A stretch of DNA of 64,000 nucleotides. Origin: Sinomonas mesophila. Its GTDB lineage: Bacteria > Actinomycetota > Actinomycetes > Actinomycetales > Micrococcaceae. Below are positions 19,544-28,310 of the stretch, piece after piece. The stretch lies in assembly GCF_001999765.1 (NCBI RefSeq), contig NZ_MTIC01000008.1, positions 62,001 through 126,000 on the forward strand, in the 5' to 3' direction. Position 1 is the stretch's first letter. Every line of letters starts with the position of its first letter. A program made the translations under genes and the position numbers. The notes under the pieces were generated by a model. It made no database searches and was not told the origin of the DNA. It saw nothing but the letters and a program-made list of their open reading frames with translations.

Positions 19544-19957
19544 GTGACCCAGAACCCTGCGCTCGCCGCGCGCTACGGAGCCCCGCGGCGAACCCTCTCC
19601 CGGAGGACGGCGCGGATCCTCATCGTCCTGGGCCTGCTCGCGGGCATCGCGGTCGCGGTGTGGCTCGCCGCGGGCGTGAGCGCGCCGGGCGTGTCGTTCA
19701 AGGACGTCGGCTTCCGGACCGAGGGCGCCACGCGGGCGGAGATCGACTTCGAGGTCTCGAAGGACGCCTCCGCGACGGCGGTGTGCGCCATCAAGGCCCT
19801 CTCCGAGACCTACGCCGTCGTGGGCTGGAAGGAAGTCCGGATCGGCCCCGAGCCGGAGCGCAGCGGAACCGTCACGACGTCCCTGACCGTGCCCCTGCGC
19901 ACCGAGAGCGCGGCCGTCTCCGCCGTCGTGGACTCCTGCTGGATCGCCGCCGGCTGA
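19544..19957 (+). CDS. DUF4307 membrane-anchored protein
   Basis: A 137-residue protein with a basic N-terminus, one helix (residues ~25-45, RILIVLGLLAGIAVAVWLAA) and an extracytoplasmic beta-rich domain matching DUF4307 (SFKDVGFRTEGATRAEIDFEV; CAIKALSETYAVVGWKEV). Two Cys residues (in TAVCAIKAL and VDSCWIAAG) could pair outside the cell. Function unknown; the same neighbours, mca and greA, flank Rv1081c in M. tuberculosis. The GTG start is leaderless. Confidence 0.8.
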   Translation: MTQNPALAARYGAPRRTLSRRTARILIVLGLLAGIAVAVWLAAGVSAPGVSFKDVGFRTEGATRAEIDFEVSKDASATAVCAIKALSETYAVVGWKEVRIGPEPERSGTVTTSLTVPLRTESAAVSAVVDSCWIAAG

Positions 19958-20002
19958 GCCGCGGTTCGGCGGAGGGCGAACGTGACACGCCAATCGCCCG
20001 GC

Positions 20003-20031
20003 TTGGGTTCGGACCCGGCGGTCACTAGAAT
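20003..20031 (+). promoter_or_regulatory. greA promoter
   Basis: TTGGGT (20003-20008) and TAGAAT (20026-20031) are separated by 17 bp, a housekeeping-sigma arrangement. The predicted start near 20038 gives greA a leader of about 108 nt. Confidence 0.55.
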
Positions 20032-20145
20032 GTACTAATACCCACTGCCCCGCCGGTGGCCAGAAGCGCTCCCGAGGCACCCGCCTCAGGGGGTGCGCGC
20101 AGGCCGCGGCGGGGTCTTTGCATGGAGACGCGACGAGGAGACGAC

Positions 20146-20637
20146 ATGTCCACCACTACCCACGGCGGCCCCTGGCTGACCCAGGAGGCGTACAACCGCC
20201 TCAAGGCGGAGCTGGACCACCTTTCGGGCGCCGGCCGCCATGAGATCGTCGAGAAGATCGAGGCCGCCCGTCAGGAGGGCGACCTGAAGGAGAACGGCGG
20301 CTACCACGCCGCCAAGGAGGAGCAGGGCAAGATCGAGGCCCGCATCCGCCAGCTGAGCGACCTCCTGCGCAACGCCCACGTGGGCGAGAAGCCCGCGGAC
20401 GACGGCGTCGTGGAGCCCGGCATGCTCGTGGTCGCGAAGATCGCCGGCGAGGAGGAGAAGTTCCTCCTGGGCTCGCGCGAGATCGCGGACGGCTCGGACA
20501 TCGACGTGTTCAGCGAGAAGTCCCCGCTCGGCGCCGCGATCGTGGGCCACAAGCAGGGCGACAAGCTCTCCTACACGGCCCCCAACGGCCGCGAGATCCC
20601 CGTCGAGATCATCTCGGCGACGCCGTACAACGGCTGA
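20146..20637 (+). CDS. greA: Transcription elongation factor GreA
   Basis: Binds the RNA polymerase secondary channel and rescues backtracked complexes by stimulating transcript cleavage. The 163-residue protein has the N-terminal coiled coil (WLTQEAYNRLKAELDHL onwards), the tip acidic pair in RQEGDLKENGGYHAAKEEQG near residue 45, and the C-terminal FKBP-like domain (FLLGSREIADGSDIDVFSEKSPLGAAIVG). ATG 20146 follows GAGGAGA. Its long leader contains inverted repeats. Confidence 0.96.
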   Translation: MSTTTHGGPWLTQEAYNRLKAELDHLSGAGRHEIVEKIEAARQEGDLKENGGYHAAKEEQGKIEARIRQLSDLLRNAHVGEKPADDGVVEPGMLVVAKIAGEEEKFLLGSREIADGSDIDVFSEKSPLGAAIVGHKQGDKLSYTAPNGREIPVEIISATPYNG

Positions 20638-20678
20638 CACCCCCGCCAACAACGCACCCGCGCCGGCACCCGCCGCGC

Positions 20679-20721
20679 GCACGACGGCGCCGTTCCCCGC
20701 CCCGGGGTGCGGCGCCGTCGT
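20679..20721. terminator. Hairpin between greA and the rhomboid gene
   Basis: A perfect 12-bp stem (20681-20692 with 20710-20721) around a 17-nt loop lies between convergent genes. No U-tract. Confidence 0.65.
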
Positions 20722-20765
20722 CGTGCGTGGGGTATCCCGCGGAGGCGACGGCGGGGTGGTACTCG

Positions 20766-21365
20766 TCAGGCGGCGGCGCGCTCCCGCGGGCGCAGCACGA
20801 GCGCCGCGACGACGCCTCCCGCGAGCCCGAAGACGTGAGCCTGCCACGAGATGCCCCGGCCCACGCTGGGCAGCACCCCGAGCAGTACGCCGCCGTAGGC
20901 GACGAACAGCACGACGGCGAGCAGGATCTGCCCCCAGCTGCGGTTGAAGAAGCCGCGGACGAGCAGGAAGCCGAAGAGGCCGAAGATCACCCCCGACGCG
21001 CCGACCGTGACGGAGGGGAAGCCGAAGAGGCTCCCGCCGAAGAGCCACACGCCCACACCCGAGGCGAGCCAGGACAGGGCCACGGCGGTGAGGAACTGTC
21101 GTAGCCCGGCGAGGAAGGCGAGGAAGCCGAAGACCACGAGCGGGAGCGTGTTGGCCACGAGGTGGTTCCAGTTCGTCGGGTCGTGCACGAGGGGGGACGT
21201 GAGGATGTCCGGCAGGCTCCCGAGGTCGCGGGGCCGGATCCCGAAGGTCCTGCTGAGGAAGCCGAGGGTGGCCATGTTCGCGACCTGGATCGCGTACAGG
21301 ACCGCCGTCGCCGTGGCCATCGTGACGAGCCCCGCCCGCGCCCTGCCTGCCAGCCCTGCCTCCAT
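20766..21365 (-). CDS. Rhomboid family intramembrane serine protease
   Basis: A 199-residue protein with six predicted helices. The catalytic pair is visible: Ser in TVGASGVIFGLFGF (residue ~123) and His in SWQAHVFGLAGGVVAALV (residue ~178), with NWNHLVANTLPLVVFG upstream supplying the usual Asn/His. Substrates are unknown. ATG 21365 has AGGAGG upstream. It follows ilvA by 25 bp, so it may be the last gene of the galM-AI-2E-ilvA run. Confidence 0.92.
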   Translation of the reverse strand: MEAGLAGRARAGLVTMATATAVLYAIQVANMATLGFLSRTFGIRPRDLGSLPDILTSPLVHDPTNWNHLVANTLPLVVFGFLAFLAGLRQFLTAVALSWLASGVGVWLFGGSLFGFPSVTVGASGVIFGLFGFLLVRGFFNRSWGQILLAVVLFVAYGGVLLGVLPSVGRGISWQAHVFGLAGGVVAALVLRPRERAAA

Positions 21366-21390
21366 GCCCCCTCCTTGTGCCGGCCCGACG

Positions 21391-22650
21391 TCAGACGTGG
21401 ATCACGATGGGCTGGAAGCCCTCGGCGCGCAGTGCCCGCAGGACCTGCTCGCAGTGCTCGTGGCCCTTGGTCTCCATGTCGATGGTGATGGCCACGTCCC
21501 CCATACTGATCGAGCCACCGACGCGCGTGTGGTCCACGCCGGTGACGTTCGCGTCGTTCTCCGCGATGATGCGCGAGATCGTCGCGAGCGAGCCGGGACG
21601 GTCGTCGAGCATCATGCGGACGGTGAAGTAGCGGCCGGCGGCCGAGAGGCCGCGCTGGATGACCTTGAGCATGAGCATCGGGTCGATGTTTCCGCCCGAG
21701 AGGATGACGGCGGTCTTCTTCGCGTCGATGCCGAGCTCGGCGAGCTTGCCGTCCATGAGCGCGGCGACGCCGACGGCGCCCGCGGGCTCGACGACGAGCT
21801 TGGCCCGCTCGAGGAGGAAGATGAGGGCGCGCGCGAGCGAGTCCTCGCTCACCGTCACGACGTCGTCGACGAGCTCGCGGATGATGCTGAACGGGATCTG
21901 GCCCGGCAGGCCCACGGCGATGCCGTCCGCCATCGTCGCGACCTTCTGCAGCGGCACGAGGGCGTCGGCCGCGAGCGAGGGCGGGTACGCGGCGGCGTTC
22001 TCCGCCTGCACGCCGATGACGCGGATCTCGCGGCCGAGCTCGCGCGCCCGTGCCTTGACCGCCACGGCGACTCCGGCCAGGAGCCCGCCGCCGCCAACGC
22101 CCATGAGGATCGTGTCGACGTCGGGGATCTGCTCGAGGATCTCGAGGCCGAGGGTGCCCTGGCCCGCGACGACGTCCGCGTTGTCGAAGGGGTGGACGAA
22201 GACGGCTCCGGTCTCCTCCGCGTACTTCTTCGCCTCGGCGAGCGCCTCGTCGACGTTGTGCCCGTGCAGGACGACCTCGGCGCCGTGGCTGCGCGTGGCC
22301 TGGAGCTTCGGGAGGGCGACGCCCATGGGCATGTAGATCCGCGCGCGGATGCCGAGGCGCTTGGCGGCGACCGCGACGCCCTGGGCGTGGTTGCCCGCCG
22401 ACGCGGCGACGACGCCGCGGGCCTTCTCTGCGTCGCTGAGGCGCGCCATGCGCACGTAGGCGCCGCGGACCTTGAACGAGCCCGCCCGCTGGAGGTTCTC
22501 GCACTTGAAGTACACCTCGCCGCCGACCAGCTGCCCGAGTGCCCTGGAGGTCTCGATCGGGGTCTTGGCGATAATGCCCTCGAGCAGCTCCTGTGCGGCG
22601 AGGACGTCGTCCAGCGTCACAGCGAGTGTCGAGAGGGCTTCCATGCTCAT
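21391..22650 (-). CDS. ilvA: Threonine ammonia-lyase with one C-terminal ACT domain
   Basis: PLP enzyme converting threonine to 2-oxobutanoate and ammonia, the entry to isoleucine synthesis. The 419-residue protein has the PLP lysine in GSFKVRGAYVRMA (residue ~60), the substrate loop ASAGNHAQGVA, and the phosphate-binding GVGGGGLLAG. The C-terminal ~80 residues form one ACT-type domain (RPGSLATISRIIAENDANVTGVDH) instead of the two regulatory modules of E. coli IlvA, so regulation may differ. MSMEALS allows starts at 22650 or 22644. It begins 5 bp after the upstream permease gene. Confidence 0.94.
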   Translation of the reverse strand: MSMEALSTLAVTLDDVLAAQELLEGIIAKTPIETSRALGQLVGGEVYFKCENLQRAGSFKVRGAYVRMARLSDAEKARGVVAASAGNHAQGVAVAAKRLGIRARIYMPMGVALPKLQATRSHGAEVVLHGHNVDEALAEAKKYAEETGAVFVHPFDNADVVAGQGTLGLEILEQIPDVDTILMGVGGGGLLAGVAVAVKARARELGREIRVIGVQAENAAAYPPSLAADALVPLQKVATMADGIAVGLPGQIPFSIIRELVDDVVTVSEDSLARALIFLLERAKLVVEPAGAVGVAALMDGKLAELGIDAKKTAVILSGGNIDPMLMLKVIQRGLSAAGRYFTVRMMLDDRPGSLATISRIIAENDANVTGVDHTRVGGSISMGDVAITIDMETKGHEHCEQVLRALRAEGFQPIVIHV

Positions 22651-22655
22651 GGCTC

Positions 22656-23867
22656 CTAGGGTTCCTGGGGGGACTCCGGACCCGCCGGCGCGTCGAGTGC
22701 TGCCGCGGGCACCACTTCAGTGTCCCATGCCCGGGAGGCAATGTAGCGCACGGCGGCGTTCGCGACCGCGAGCGTGGGCACCGCGAAGAGCGCCCCGGGG
22801 ATGCCGGCGAGGTACGATCCCGCCGCGACCGCGAGGATCACGGCCACGGGGTGGAGGGCGACCGCCCGGCCCATGACGAGCGGCTGGAGCACGTGGCTCT
22901 CCAGCTGCTGGACCGCGAGGACGATGATGAGCATGATGACGGCGGGGACGAGCCCCTTCGCGACGAGCGCGAGCAGGACGGCGACGGCGCCGCTCACGAG
23001 GGCCCCGACCACGGGGATGAAGGACGCGACGAAGACGAGGATGCCGAGCGGGATGACGAGCGGGACGCCCAGGATCGCGGCTCCCGCGGCGATGCCGACG
23101 GCGTCGACCGCCGCGACGAAGACTTGGACGCGGACGTAGTTCACGAGCGAGGCCCACCCGCTGCGGCCCGCGCCGTCGGCCGGGATGCGGGCCTGCGATG
23201 GCAGGAGCCGGACCAGGAAGGACCAGATCCGCTCCCCCTCGAGCAGGAAGAAGACGAGCACGAAGAGGGAGATGAGGGTGCCGGTGACGATATGCCCGGC
23301 GGAGCTGCCCACGCTCAGGACGCCGCTCACGAAGGTGCCCTGGTTCGTCGACAGGAAGTTCTGGGCGTCGCGGATGTAGCTGTCCAGCTCGCTCTCGGAG
23401 ACCTGCAGCGGCCCGTCGGCGAGCCACTGCCGGATCTCGCCGAGGCCTGCGAGCGCCTGGTCCCAGAGCTCCCGGAAGCCGGCCGTGAGCTGCCGGCCCA
23501 CGAGCGTCAGGAGGCCCGCGACGAGCGCGATGAAGCCGATCTCGGTGATCGCGACCCCAGCGCCTCTGGGGACCCCGACCCGGCGGAGCCACCCCACGGC
23601 CGGCAGGAGCAGGCCCGCGAGGAGGGCGGCAACCAGGACCGGGATCACGAGGAAGCTCAGCTGGGCGAGGGCCCAGACGACGGCGGCGGCGAGGACGATG
23701 ACGATGCCCAGCCGCCAGGACCACGCCGCGGCGATCCGCAGGGCGAAGGGCAGGTCCGAGTCGGTGACGGGCCGGGAGGAGCGACGGCGCCGGGCGGCCT
23801 CCGCGGCCGCATGCCGGGAATGGCGGGCATGGTGGACGTCGACGGGGTCTGGGCCGGTGTGCTCCAT
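22656..23867 (-). CDS. AI-2E family (UPF0118) membrane transporter
   Basis: A 403-residue polytopic protein with about eight helices and the family block VFVASFIPVVGALVSGAVAVLLAL near residue 285, then QQLESHVLQPLVMGRAVALHP. Characterised relatives export quorum signal AI-2 or exchange Na+/H+; most are undefined, so the substrate is unknown. The N-terminus is His/Arg-rich and cytoplasmic. M. tuberculosis Rv1101c near glpX is a relative. Confidence 0.88.
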   Translation of the reverse strand: MEHTGPDPVDVHHARHSRHAAAEAARRRRSSRPVTDSDLPFALRIAAAWSWRLGIVIVLAAAVVWALAQLSFLVIPVLVAALLAGLLLPAVGWLRRVGVPRGAGVAITEIGFIALVAGLLTLVGRQLTAGFRELWDQALAGLGEIRQWLADGPLQVSESELDSYIRDAQNFLSTNQGTFVSGVLSVGSSAGHIVTGTLISLFVLVFFLLEGERIWSFLVRLLPSQARIPADGAGRSGWASLVNYVRVQVFVAAVDAVGIAAGAAILGVPLVIPLGILVFVASFIPVVGALVSGAVAVLLALVAKGLVPAVIMLIIVLAVQQLESHVLQPLVMGRAVALHPVAVILAVAAGSYLAGIPGALFAVPTLAVANAAVRYIASRAWDTEVVPAAALDAPAGPESPQEP

Positions 23868-23879
23868 GGCCCCATCCTG

Positions 23880-24854
23880 TCAGAGATCCGAGCCGATCCC
23901 CCAGCGGATCGAGGCCTCCCCGCCGGGCGCGAGCCAGCGCAGGCCCGCCCCGCTGTTGAAGGCGTTGGCGGGCGCGGTCATGGGCTCGAGGGCCACGGCC
24001 TTGAGACGCCCCGGGTAGCGGTCGCTGACGAACACGTGCACATACGGGCAGGCGTCGTCCTGCCACAGCCACACCGATCGCCCGTCGGGGGCCTTGAGCA
24101 CGCTGCGCGCGCGGCCTCCCTCGAACGCGAGCCCCGTGTAGGCGGCATCAATGCCAAGGCCGCCGCCCAGGCCGCCCACGACGCGGCCGCCGCGCAGGTC
24201 CGCGTCCCCCGCGACGGGCTCAGAGGCCCGCGGGATGAGCCGGCCGTCCGCGACGAGTCGCGTCGACGCGGGCACCTGCAGCGCGAGCTCCTCCGTCGGG
24301 ACGTCCCCGAGCCGGAGGTAGGGGTGCGCACCGAGGCCGAACGGGGCCTCGCGCGCCGAATCGTTGGCGAGGGTCTGGCGCACGCTGAGCCCGCCGTCGT
24401 CGTCCAGCGCGTACTCGACGCGGTGGCGGACGAGGAACGGGTAGCCGTGCTGCGGGAAGACCACGGCCTCGAGCGCCACCGAGCCCGCGGAGCGGTCCAC
24501 CGCCTCGTAGCCCGTGTTGCGCAGGAGCCCGTGGCTCGCGTGGCCGCGCGACGGCTCGGTGATGTCGAGCTGCTGGACGGCCCCGTCGAGCGTCCAGCGG
24601 CCGTCCTCGATCCGGTTCGCCCAGGGCGCGAGCGTAATGCCCGCGGCGCCGGGCGGGAGGTCGGCGTCGCCGAAGGTCTCGACGAGGGCGACGCCGTTGC
24701 GCTCGTAGGAGCGGAGGGTCGCCGCGAGCTCGGTGACGACGGCGACCCCGCCGCCGCGGCGGAGCTCGTACTGGCGGCCGGTGGCGCAGGCGCGGGCGGT
24801 GGCGGACGTGGGGCTGGCGATCCGTGACGCGGCGGGGACGGACGAGGCGGTCAT
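23880..24854 (-). CDS. galM: Aldose 1-epimerase (mutarotase)
   Basis: Interconverts alpha and beta anomers of galactose/glucose before phosphorylation. The 324-residue protein has the expected catalytic residues: His in SRGHASHGLLRN (residue ~108), His in GLGAHPYLRLG (~180), and a late Glu in AVALEPMTAPANAFNSG (~295). A -10 TACGGT 7 nt upstream favours ATG 24854 over GTG 24863, which lies inside the hexamer. It is divergent from deoR-galT-galK, so the three Leloir genes share one control region; galE is not here. Confidence 0.9.
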   Translation of the reverse strand: MTASSVPAASRIASPTSATARACATGRQYELRRGGGVAVVTELAATLRSYERNGVALVETFGDADLPPGAAGITLAPWANRIEDGRWTLDGAVQQLDITEPSRGHASHGLLRNTGYEAVDRSAGSVALEAVVFPQHGYPFLVRHRVEYALDDDGGLSVRQTLANDSAREAPFGLGAHPYLRLGDVPTEELALQVPASTRLVADGRLIPRASEPVAGDADLRGGRVVGGLGGGLGIDAAYTGLAFEGGRARSVLKAPDGRSVWLWQDDACPYVHVFVSDRYPGRLKAVALEPMTAPANAFNSGAGLRWLAPGGEASIRWGIGSDL

Positions 24855-24861
24855 GAGGCCC

Positions 24862-24867
24862 ACCGTA
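24862..24867 (-). promoter_or_regulatory. -10 element of galM (leaderless)
   Basis: TACGGT on the minus strand, 7 nt before ATG 24854. Confidence 0.55.
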
Positions 24868-24934
24868 GCGGCAGGCAGGCCCCTGGGGACAGCCGGGGAA
24901 GGCGCGCACGACCCCTTCCCTTCTCCCGTCGGCG

Positions 24935-24970
24935 ATGTTATCTTTTGTTAGAAACATGTTGATTATGTGA
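24935..24970 (+). promoter_or_regulatory. AT-rich promoter/operator region of the gal regulator operon
   Basis: This short stretch is strikingly AT-rich for the window. It holds TGTT-AGA-AACA and the 8-bp palindrome AACATGTT (24953-24960), plus TTATCT and GATTAT spaced 17 bp apart as a possible -35/-10. A DeoR-type repressor binding its own promoter here is plausible, but the site is not proven. Confidence 0.4.
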
Positions 24971-25016
24971 ACCACTCGCCGCCCCTCGGCGGCGAGCACT
25001 GGGGGGAGGAAGGGCC

Positions 25017-25790
25017 ATGCTGGCAGCGGAGCGGCACGCACGGATCGTGGCCGAGCTCGAGCAGCGCGAGGCCGTCCGCGTGGCGGAGCTCGCGACGGCG
25101 CTCGGGGTCTCGGAGATGACCATCCGGCGCGACATCGAGCACCTCGAGCAGCAGGGGCTCGCGCGCCGCGTCCACGGCGGTGCGGCCCGGCCGACCGACG
25201 TCGGCTTCGGCGAGCCCGGCTTCGCCGTCAAGAGCGAGCAGCGCCCCGACGTCAAGAGCGCGATCGCCGACCGCGCCCTCGAGCTCGTGCGCCCCGGCGC
25301 CACGATCTTCGTGACCGCGGGCACCACGACCTACGCCTTCGCCCACCTCCTCGCCGCGGTCCCGGACCTCACGGTCGCGACGAACTCGATCAAGGTCGCC
25401 GAGGCGCTCGGCGAGCCCGGCCACGGCGTCCGGACGATCCTCACGGGCGGCGAGCGCACGCCGTCGGAGGCCCTCGTCGGCCCGCTCGCGACGGCGACGC
25501 TCGCGCAGCTGCACGTCGAGACCTGCTTCATGGGCGTCCACGGACTGCACCCCCGCGCCGGCCTCACGACCCCCAACATGCTCGAGGCGGAGGTGAACCG
25601 CGCGGCCGCCGAGGCCGCGGCCAGGCTCGTGGTCCTCGCGGACCACAGCAAGTACGGGCTCGTGAGCCTCTCGCGCATCCTCCCGCTCGACGCGATCGAC
25701 ACCCTCATCACCGACGACGGCCTCTCCGCCGCGGCGCTCGACGAGCTGCGCCAGAGCGTGCCGGAGCTGATCGTCGCCCCCGTCCCCTGA
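25017..25790 (+). CDS. DeoR/GlpR family transcriptional regulator
   Basis: A 257-residue repressor-type protein. The N-terminal winged helix is clear (ERHARIVAELEQREAVRV; ALGVSEMTIRRDIEHLEQQG; ARRVHGGA), followed by the sugar-phosphate-sensing DeoRC domain (FVTAGTTTYAFAHLL near residue 102; LADHSKYGLVSLS near residue 210). ATG 25017 follows GGGGGGAGGAAG. It heads galT-galK and is divergent from galM, so it probably controls galactose use in response to a sugar phosphate. Confidence 0.9.
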   Translation: MLAAERHARIVAELEQREAVRVAELATALGVSEMTIRRDIEHLEQQGLARRVHGGAARPTDVGFGEPGFAVKSEQRPDVKSAIADRALELVRPGATIFVTAGTTTYAFAHLLAAVPDLTVATNSIKVAEALGEPGHGVRTILTGGERTPSEALVGPLATATLAQLHVETCFMGVHGLHPRAGLTTPNMLEAEVNRAAAEAAARLVVLADHSKYGLVSLSRILPLDAIDTLITDDGLSAAALDELRQSVPELIVAPVP

Positions 25791-25833
25791 TCCCGCCCCC
25801 GCTTCCTCCCACCCTCCCACCCTGAGGACCGCC

Positions 25834-27000
25834 ATGAGCCCCCATTCCCCCCACGTCACGAGCGCGCGGCTCGCCGACGGCCGCGAACTCATCTACTTCG
25901 ACGACCCCGGCACGGGGCCCCGCACGCCGGTCCCCGACGCGCGGCCCCTGGCCGGGCGCGCCGCCCCCGGCCACGTGCGGTACGACGAGCTCAGCGGCGA
26001 CTGGGTCGCCGTCGCCGCGCACCGCCAGAGCCGCACCCACCTGCCCCCGGCCGACGCGTGCCCGCTGTGCCCGACCACCCCCGCGAACGCCTCCGAGATC
26101 CCGGACCCGGACTACGACGTCATCGTGTTCGAGAACCGCTTCCCGTCCCTCGGCCCGGACGCCGCCGAGCTGCCCGCGGCGCTCCCCTGGGGCGAGACGG
26201 CCCCAGCCGTGGGGCGCTGCGAGGTCGTGTCCTTCACGTCCTCGCACACGGGCTCCTTCGGCGAGCTGCCCTACGAGCGGGCGCGCACCGTCGTCGAGGC
26301 CTGGTCGCACCGCACCGCGGCCCTGAGCGCCCTGCCGGGCGTGCGCCAGGTGTTCCCGTTCGAGAACCGCGGGGCGGAGATCGGCGTGACCCTGCACCAC
26401 CCGCACGGGCAGATCTACGCCTACCCCTATGTCACGCCCCGCGCGGCGCAGCTCGGCGCCGTCGCGCGCCGCTTCTACGACGACGCCGGCGGACGCCAGA
26501 CGCTCCTGGGGAGCCTCCTCGATCGCGAGCGCTCGGCGGGCGAGCGCATGGTCCTCGAAGGAGGCGCCTTCAGCGCCTACGTGCCCTTCGCGGCGCGCTG
26601 GCCCCTCGAGGTCCACCTCGTGCCGCACCGGCAGGTGGCCGACTTCGCCGAGCTCACGGGCGCGGAGAAGGACGAGCTCGCGGAGGTGTACCTGCGGCTC
26701 CTGCGCGGCCTCGACGCGCTCTACGACACCCCCACCCCCTACATCGCCGCGTGGCACCAGGCGCCGCTCGAGGCGTCGCTGCGCCCCGCCGGGCGCTTCC
26801 ACCTCCAGCTGACCTCGCCGCGCCGCGCCGCGGACAAGCTCAAGTTCCTCGCCGGCTCCGAGGCCGCCATGGGCGCCTTCATCAACGACACGACGCCGGA
26901 GGAGGTCGCCGCCCGGCTCCGCGCCGCTGTCGGGGCTCAGCCGGTCCGGCCCGTCGCCGCGGAGCCGGGCGCCGACCTCGCAGGAAAGGCCCACGCATGA
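25834..27000 (+). CDS. galT: Galactose-1-phosphate uridylyltransferase
   Basis: Transfers UMP between UDP-glucose and galactose-1-phosphate in the Leloir pathway. The 388-residue HIT-superfamily enzyme has the zinc-site CPLC (residue ~75), the ENRFPSL motif and the catalytic TLHHPHGQIYAYPY, in which the second His of HPH carries the uridylyl group (residue ~192). The late RFHLQLTSPRR is also typical. ATGA overlap with galK indicates coupled translation. Confidence 0.96.
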   Translation: MSPHSPHVTSARLADGRELIYFDDPGTGPRTPVPDARPLAGRAAPGHVRYDELSGDWVAVAAHRQSRTHLPPADACPLCPTTPANASEIPDPDYDVIVFENRFPSLGPDAAELPAALPWGETAPAVGRCEVVSFTSSHTGSFGELPYERARTVVEAWSHRTAALSALPGVRQVFPFENRGAEIGVTLHHPHGQIYAYPYVTPRAAQLGAVARRFYDDAGGRQTLLGSLLDRERSAGERMVLEGGAFSAYVPFAARWPLEVHLVPHRQVADFAELTGAEKDELAEVYLRLLRGLDALYDTPTPYIAAWHQAPLEASLRPAGRFHLQLTSPRRAADKLKFLAGSEAAMGAFINDTTPEEVAARLRAAVGAQPVRPVAAEPGADLAGKAHA

Positions 27001-28166
27001 ACACCCAGACCCCAGCCCCCGGCACCGAGAAGGTGCTGGGCGCCTTCTCTTCGGCGTTCGGCGGAGCGCCCGACGGCGTGTGGCAGGCACCCGGGCGCGT
27101 CAACCTGATCGGCGAGCACACCGACTACAACGAGGGCTTCGTCCTGCCCTTCGCGATCGACCTCGCCGCCCGCGTCGCCGTGCGCGTGCGGCCCGACCGG
27201 ACCGTCCGGCTCCTGTCCACCTACGGGCGGCAGGGCGTCGTCGAGCTCGACCGCGACGCGCTCTCGCGCGAGTCCGCGACGGGCTGGACCGTCTACCCGG
27301 CGGGCGTCGTGTGGGCCCTCGCGGAGCACGGGGTCGACGTCCCGGGATTCGATCTGGTCCTCGACTCGGGCGTGCCGCTCGGCTCGGGGCTCTCGTCCTC
27401 GCACGCGATCGAGTGCGCCGTGGCGACGGCGCTCACCGAGCTGGCCGGGGCCGAGCTCGCGCCCGAGGAGCTCGTGCTCCTGACCCAGCGCGCCGAGAAC
27501 GAGTTCGTCGGGGCCCCCACAGGGATCATGGACCAGTCCGCGTCCCTGCGCGGCGCTGCCGGCCATGCCGTCTTCCTCGACTGCCGGGACCAGAGCGTCG
27601 AGCTCATCCCGTTCGACGCCCCCGCGGCCGGGCTCACCGTCCTCGTCGTCGACACGAAAGTGTCGCATTCGCACGCCGACGGCGGCTACGCCAGCCGCCG
27701 TTCCGCATGCGAGCTCGGCGCCGAGGTCCTCGGCGTGGCCGCCCTGCGCGACGTCTCCTCGGCCGATCTGGCCGAGGCCCAGGGGCTACTCGACGACGTC
27801 ACGTTCCGCCGCGTGCGCCACGTCGTGACGGAGGACGAACGCGTGCTGCGGACTGTGGAGATCCTGCGGTCCGAGGGCCCCGCCGCGATCGGGGCGCTGC
27901 TGGACGCGAGCCACGCCTCGATGCGGGACGACTTCGAGATCTCCTGCCCCGAGCTGGACCTGGCCGTCGAGACGGCCCGCTCGGCGGGCGCGATCGGCGC
28001 GCGCATGACCGGCGGCGGCTTCGGCGGCTCGGCCATCGCCCTCGTGCCGACGACGGCAGAGGGCCGCGTGCGCGAGGCCGTCACCGCCGCGTTCGCGGCG
28101 GCCGGCTACCGGGCCCCGGACCTCTTCGCGGTCTCGCCGGCCGACGGGGCGCGCCGCGTCGGCTGA
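26997..28166 (+). CDS. galK: Galactokinase
   Basis: Phosphorylates galactose at C1 using ATP. The 389-residue GHMP kinase shows the galactokinase signature GRVNLIGEHTDYNEGFVLPFAI near residue 32, the ATP loop LDSGVPLGSGLSSSHAIE near residue 125, and the third GHMP motif MTGGGFGGSAIALVP near residue 338. The start overlaps the galT stop. Order regulator-galT-galK with galM divergent makes a compact galactose locus. Confidence 0.96.
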   Translation: MNTQTPAPGTEKVLGAFSSAFGGAPDGVWQAPGRVNLIGEHTDYNEGFVLPFAIDLAARVAVRVRPDRTVRLLSTYGRQGVVELDRDALSRESATGWTVYPAGVVWALAEHGVDVPGFDLVLDSGVPLGSGLSSSHAIECAVATALTELAGAELAPEELVLLTQRAENEFVGAPTGIMDQSASLRGAAGHAVFLDCRDQSVELIPFDAPAAGLTVLVVDTKVSHSHADGGYASRRSACELGAEVLGVAALRDVSSADLAEAQGLLDDVTFRRVRHVVTEDERVLRTVEILRSEGPAAIGALLDASHASMRDDFEISCPELDLAVETARSAGAIGARMTGGGFGGSAIALVPTTAEGRVREAVTAAFAAAGYRAPDLFAVSPADGARRVG

Positions 28167-28223
28167 CCACCTGCCCAGGGCGGCGGCGCCCGCGAGGCCG
28201 CCCCCTCACCGACGCCCCGGAAC

Positions 28224-28259
28224 GCAGATGCCCCGGACCATGCGGTCCGGGGCATCTGC
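28224..28259. terminator. Bidirectional terminator after galK
   Basis: A perfect 16-bp stem (28224-28239 with 28244-28259) closed by the 4-nt loop ATGC, between convergent galK and the Bax-inhibitor-1 gene. Confidence 0.85.
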
Positions 28260-28310
28260 TCACTGAAGAAGGCGGCGAGGCGAGGGATCCCCGCCGACCT
28301 GGCCAGAGGG

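Noticed and set aside
22656-23867. Quorum-sensing (AI-2) exporter role for the AI-2E family gene
   Set aside because: The family name comes from one member; many relatives have other or unknown substrates and no luxS or lsr genes are here.
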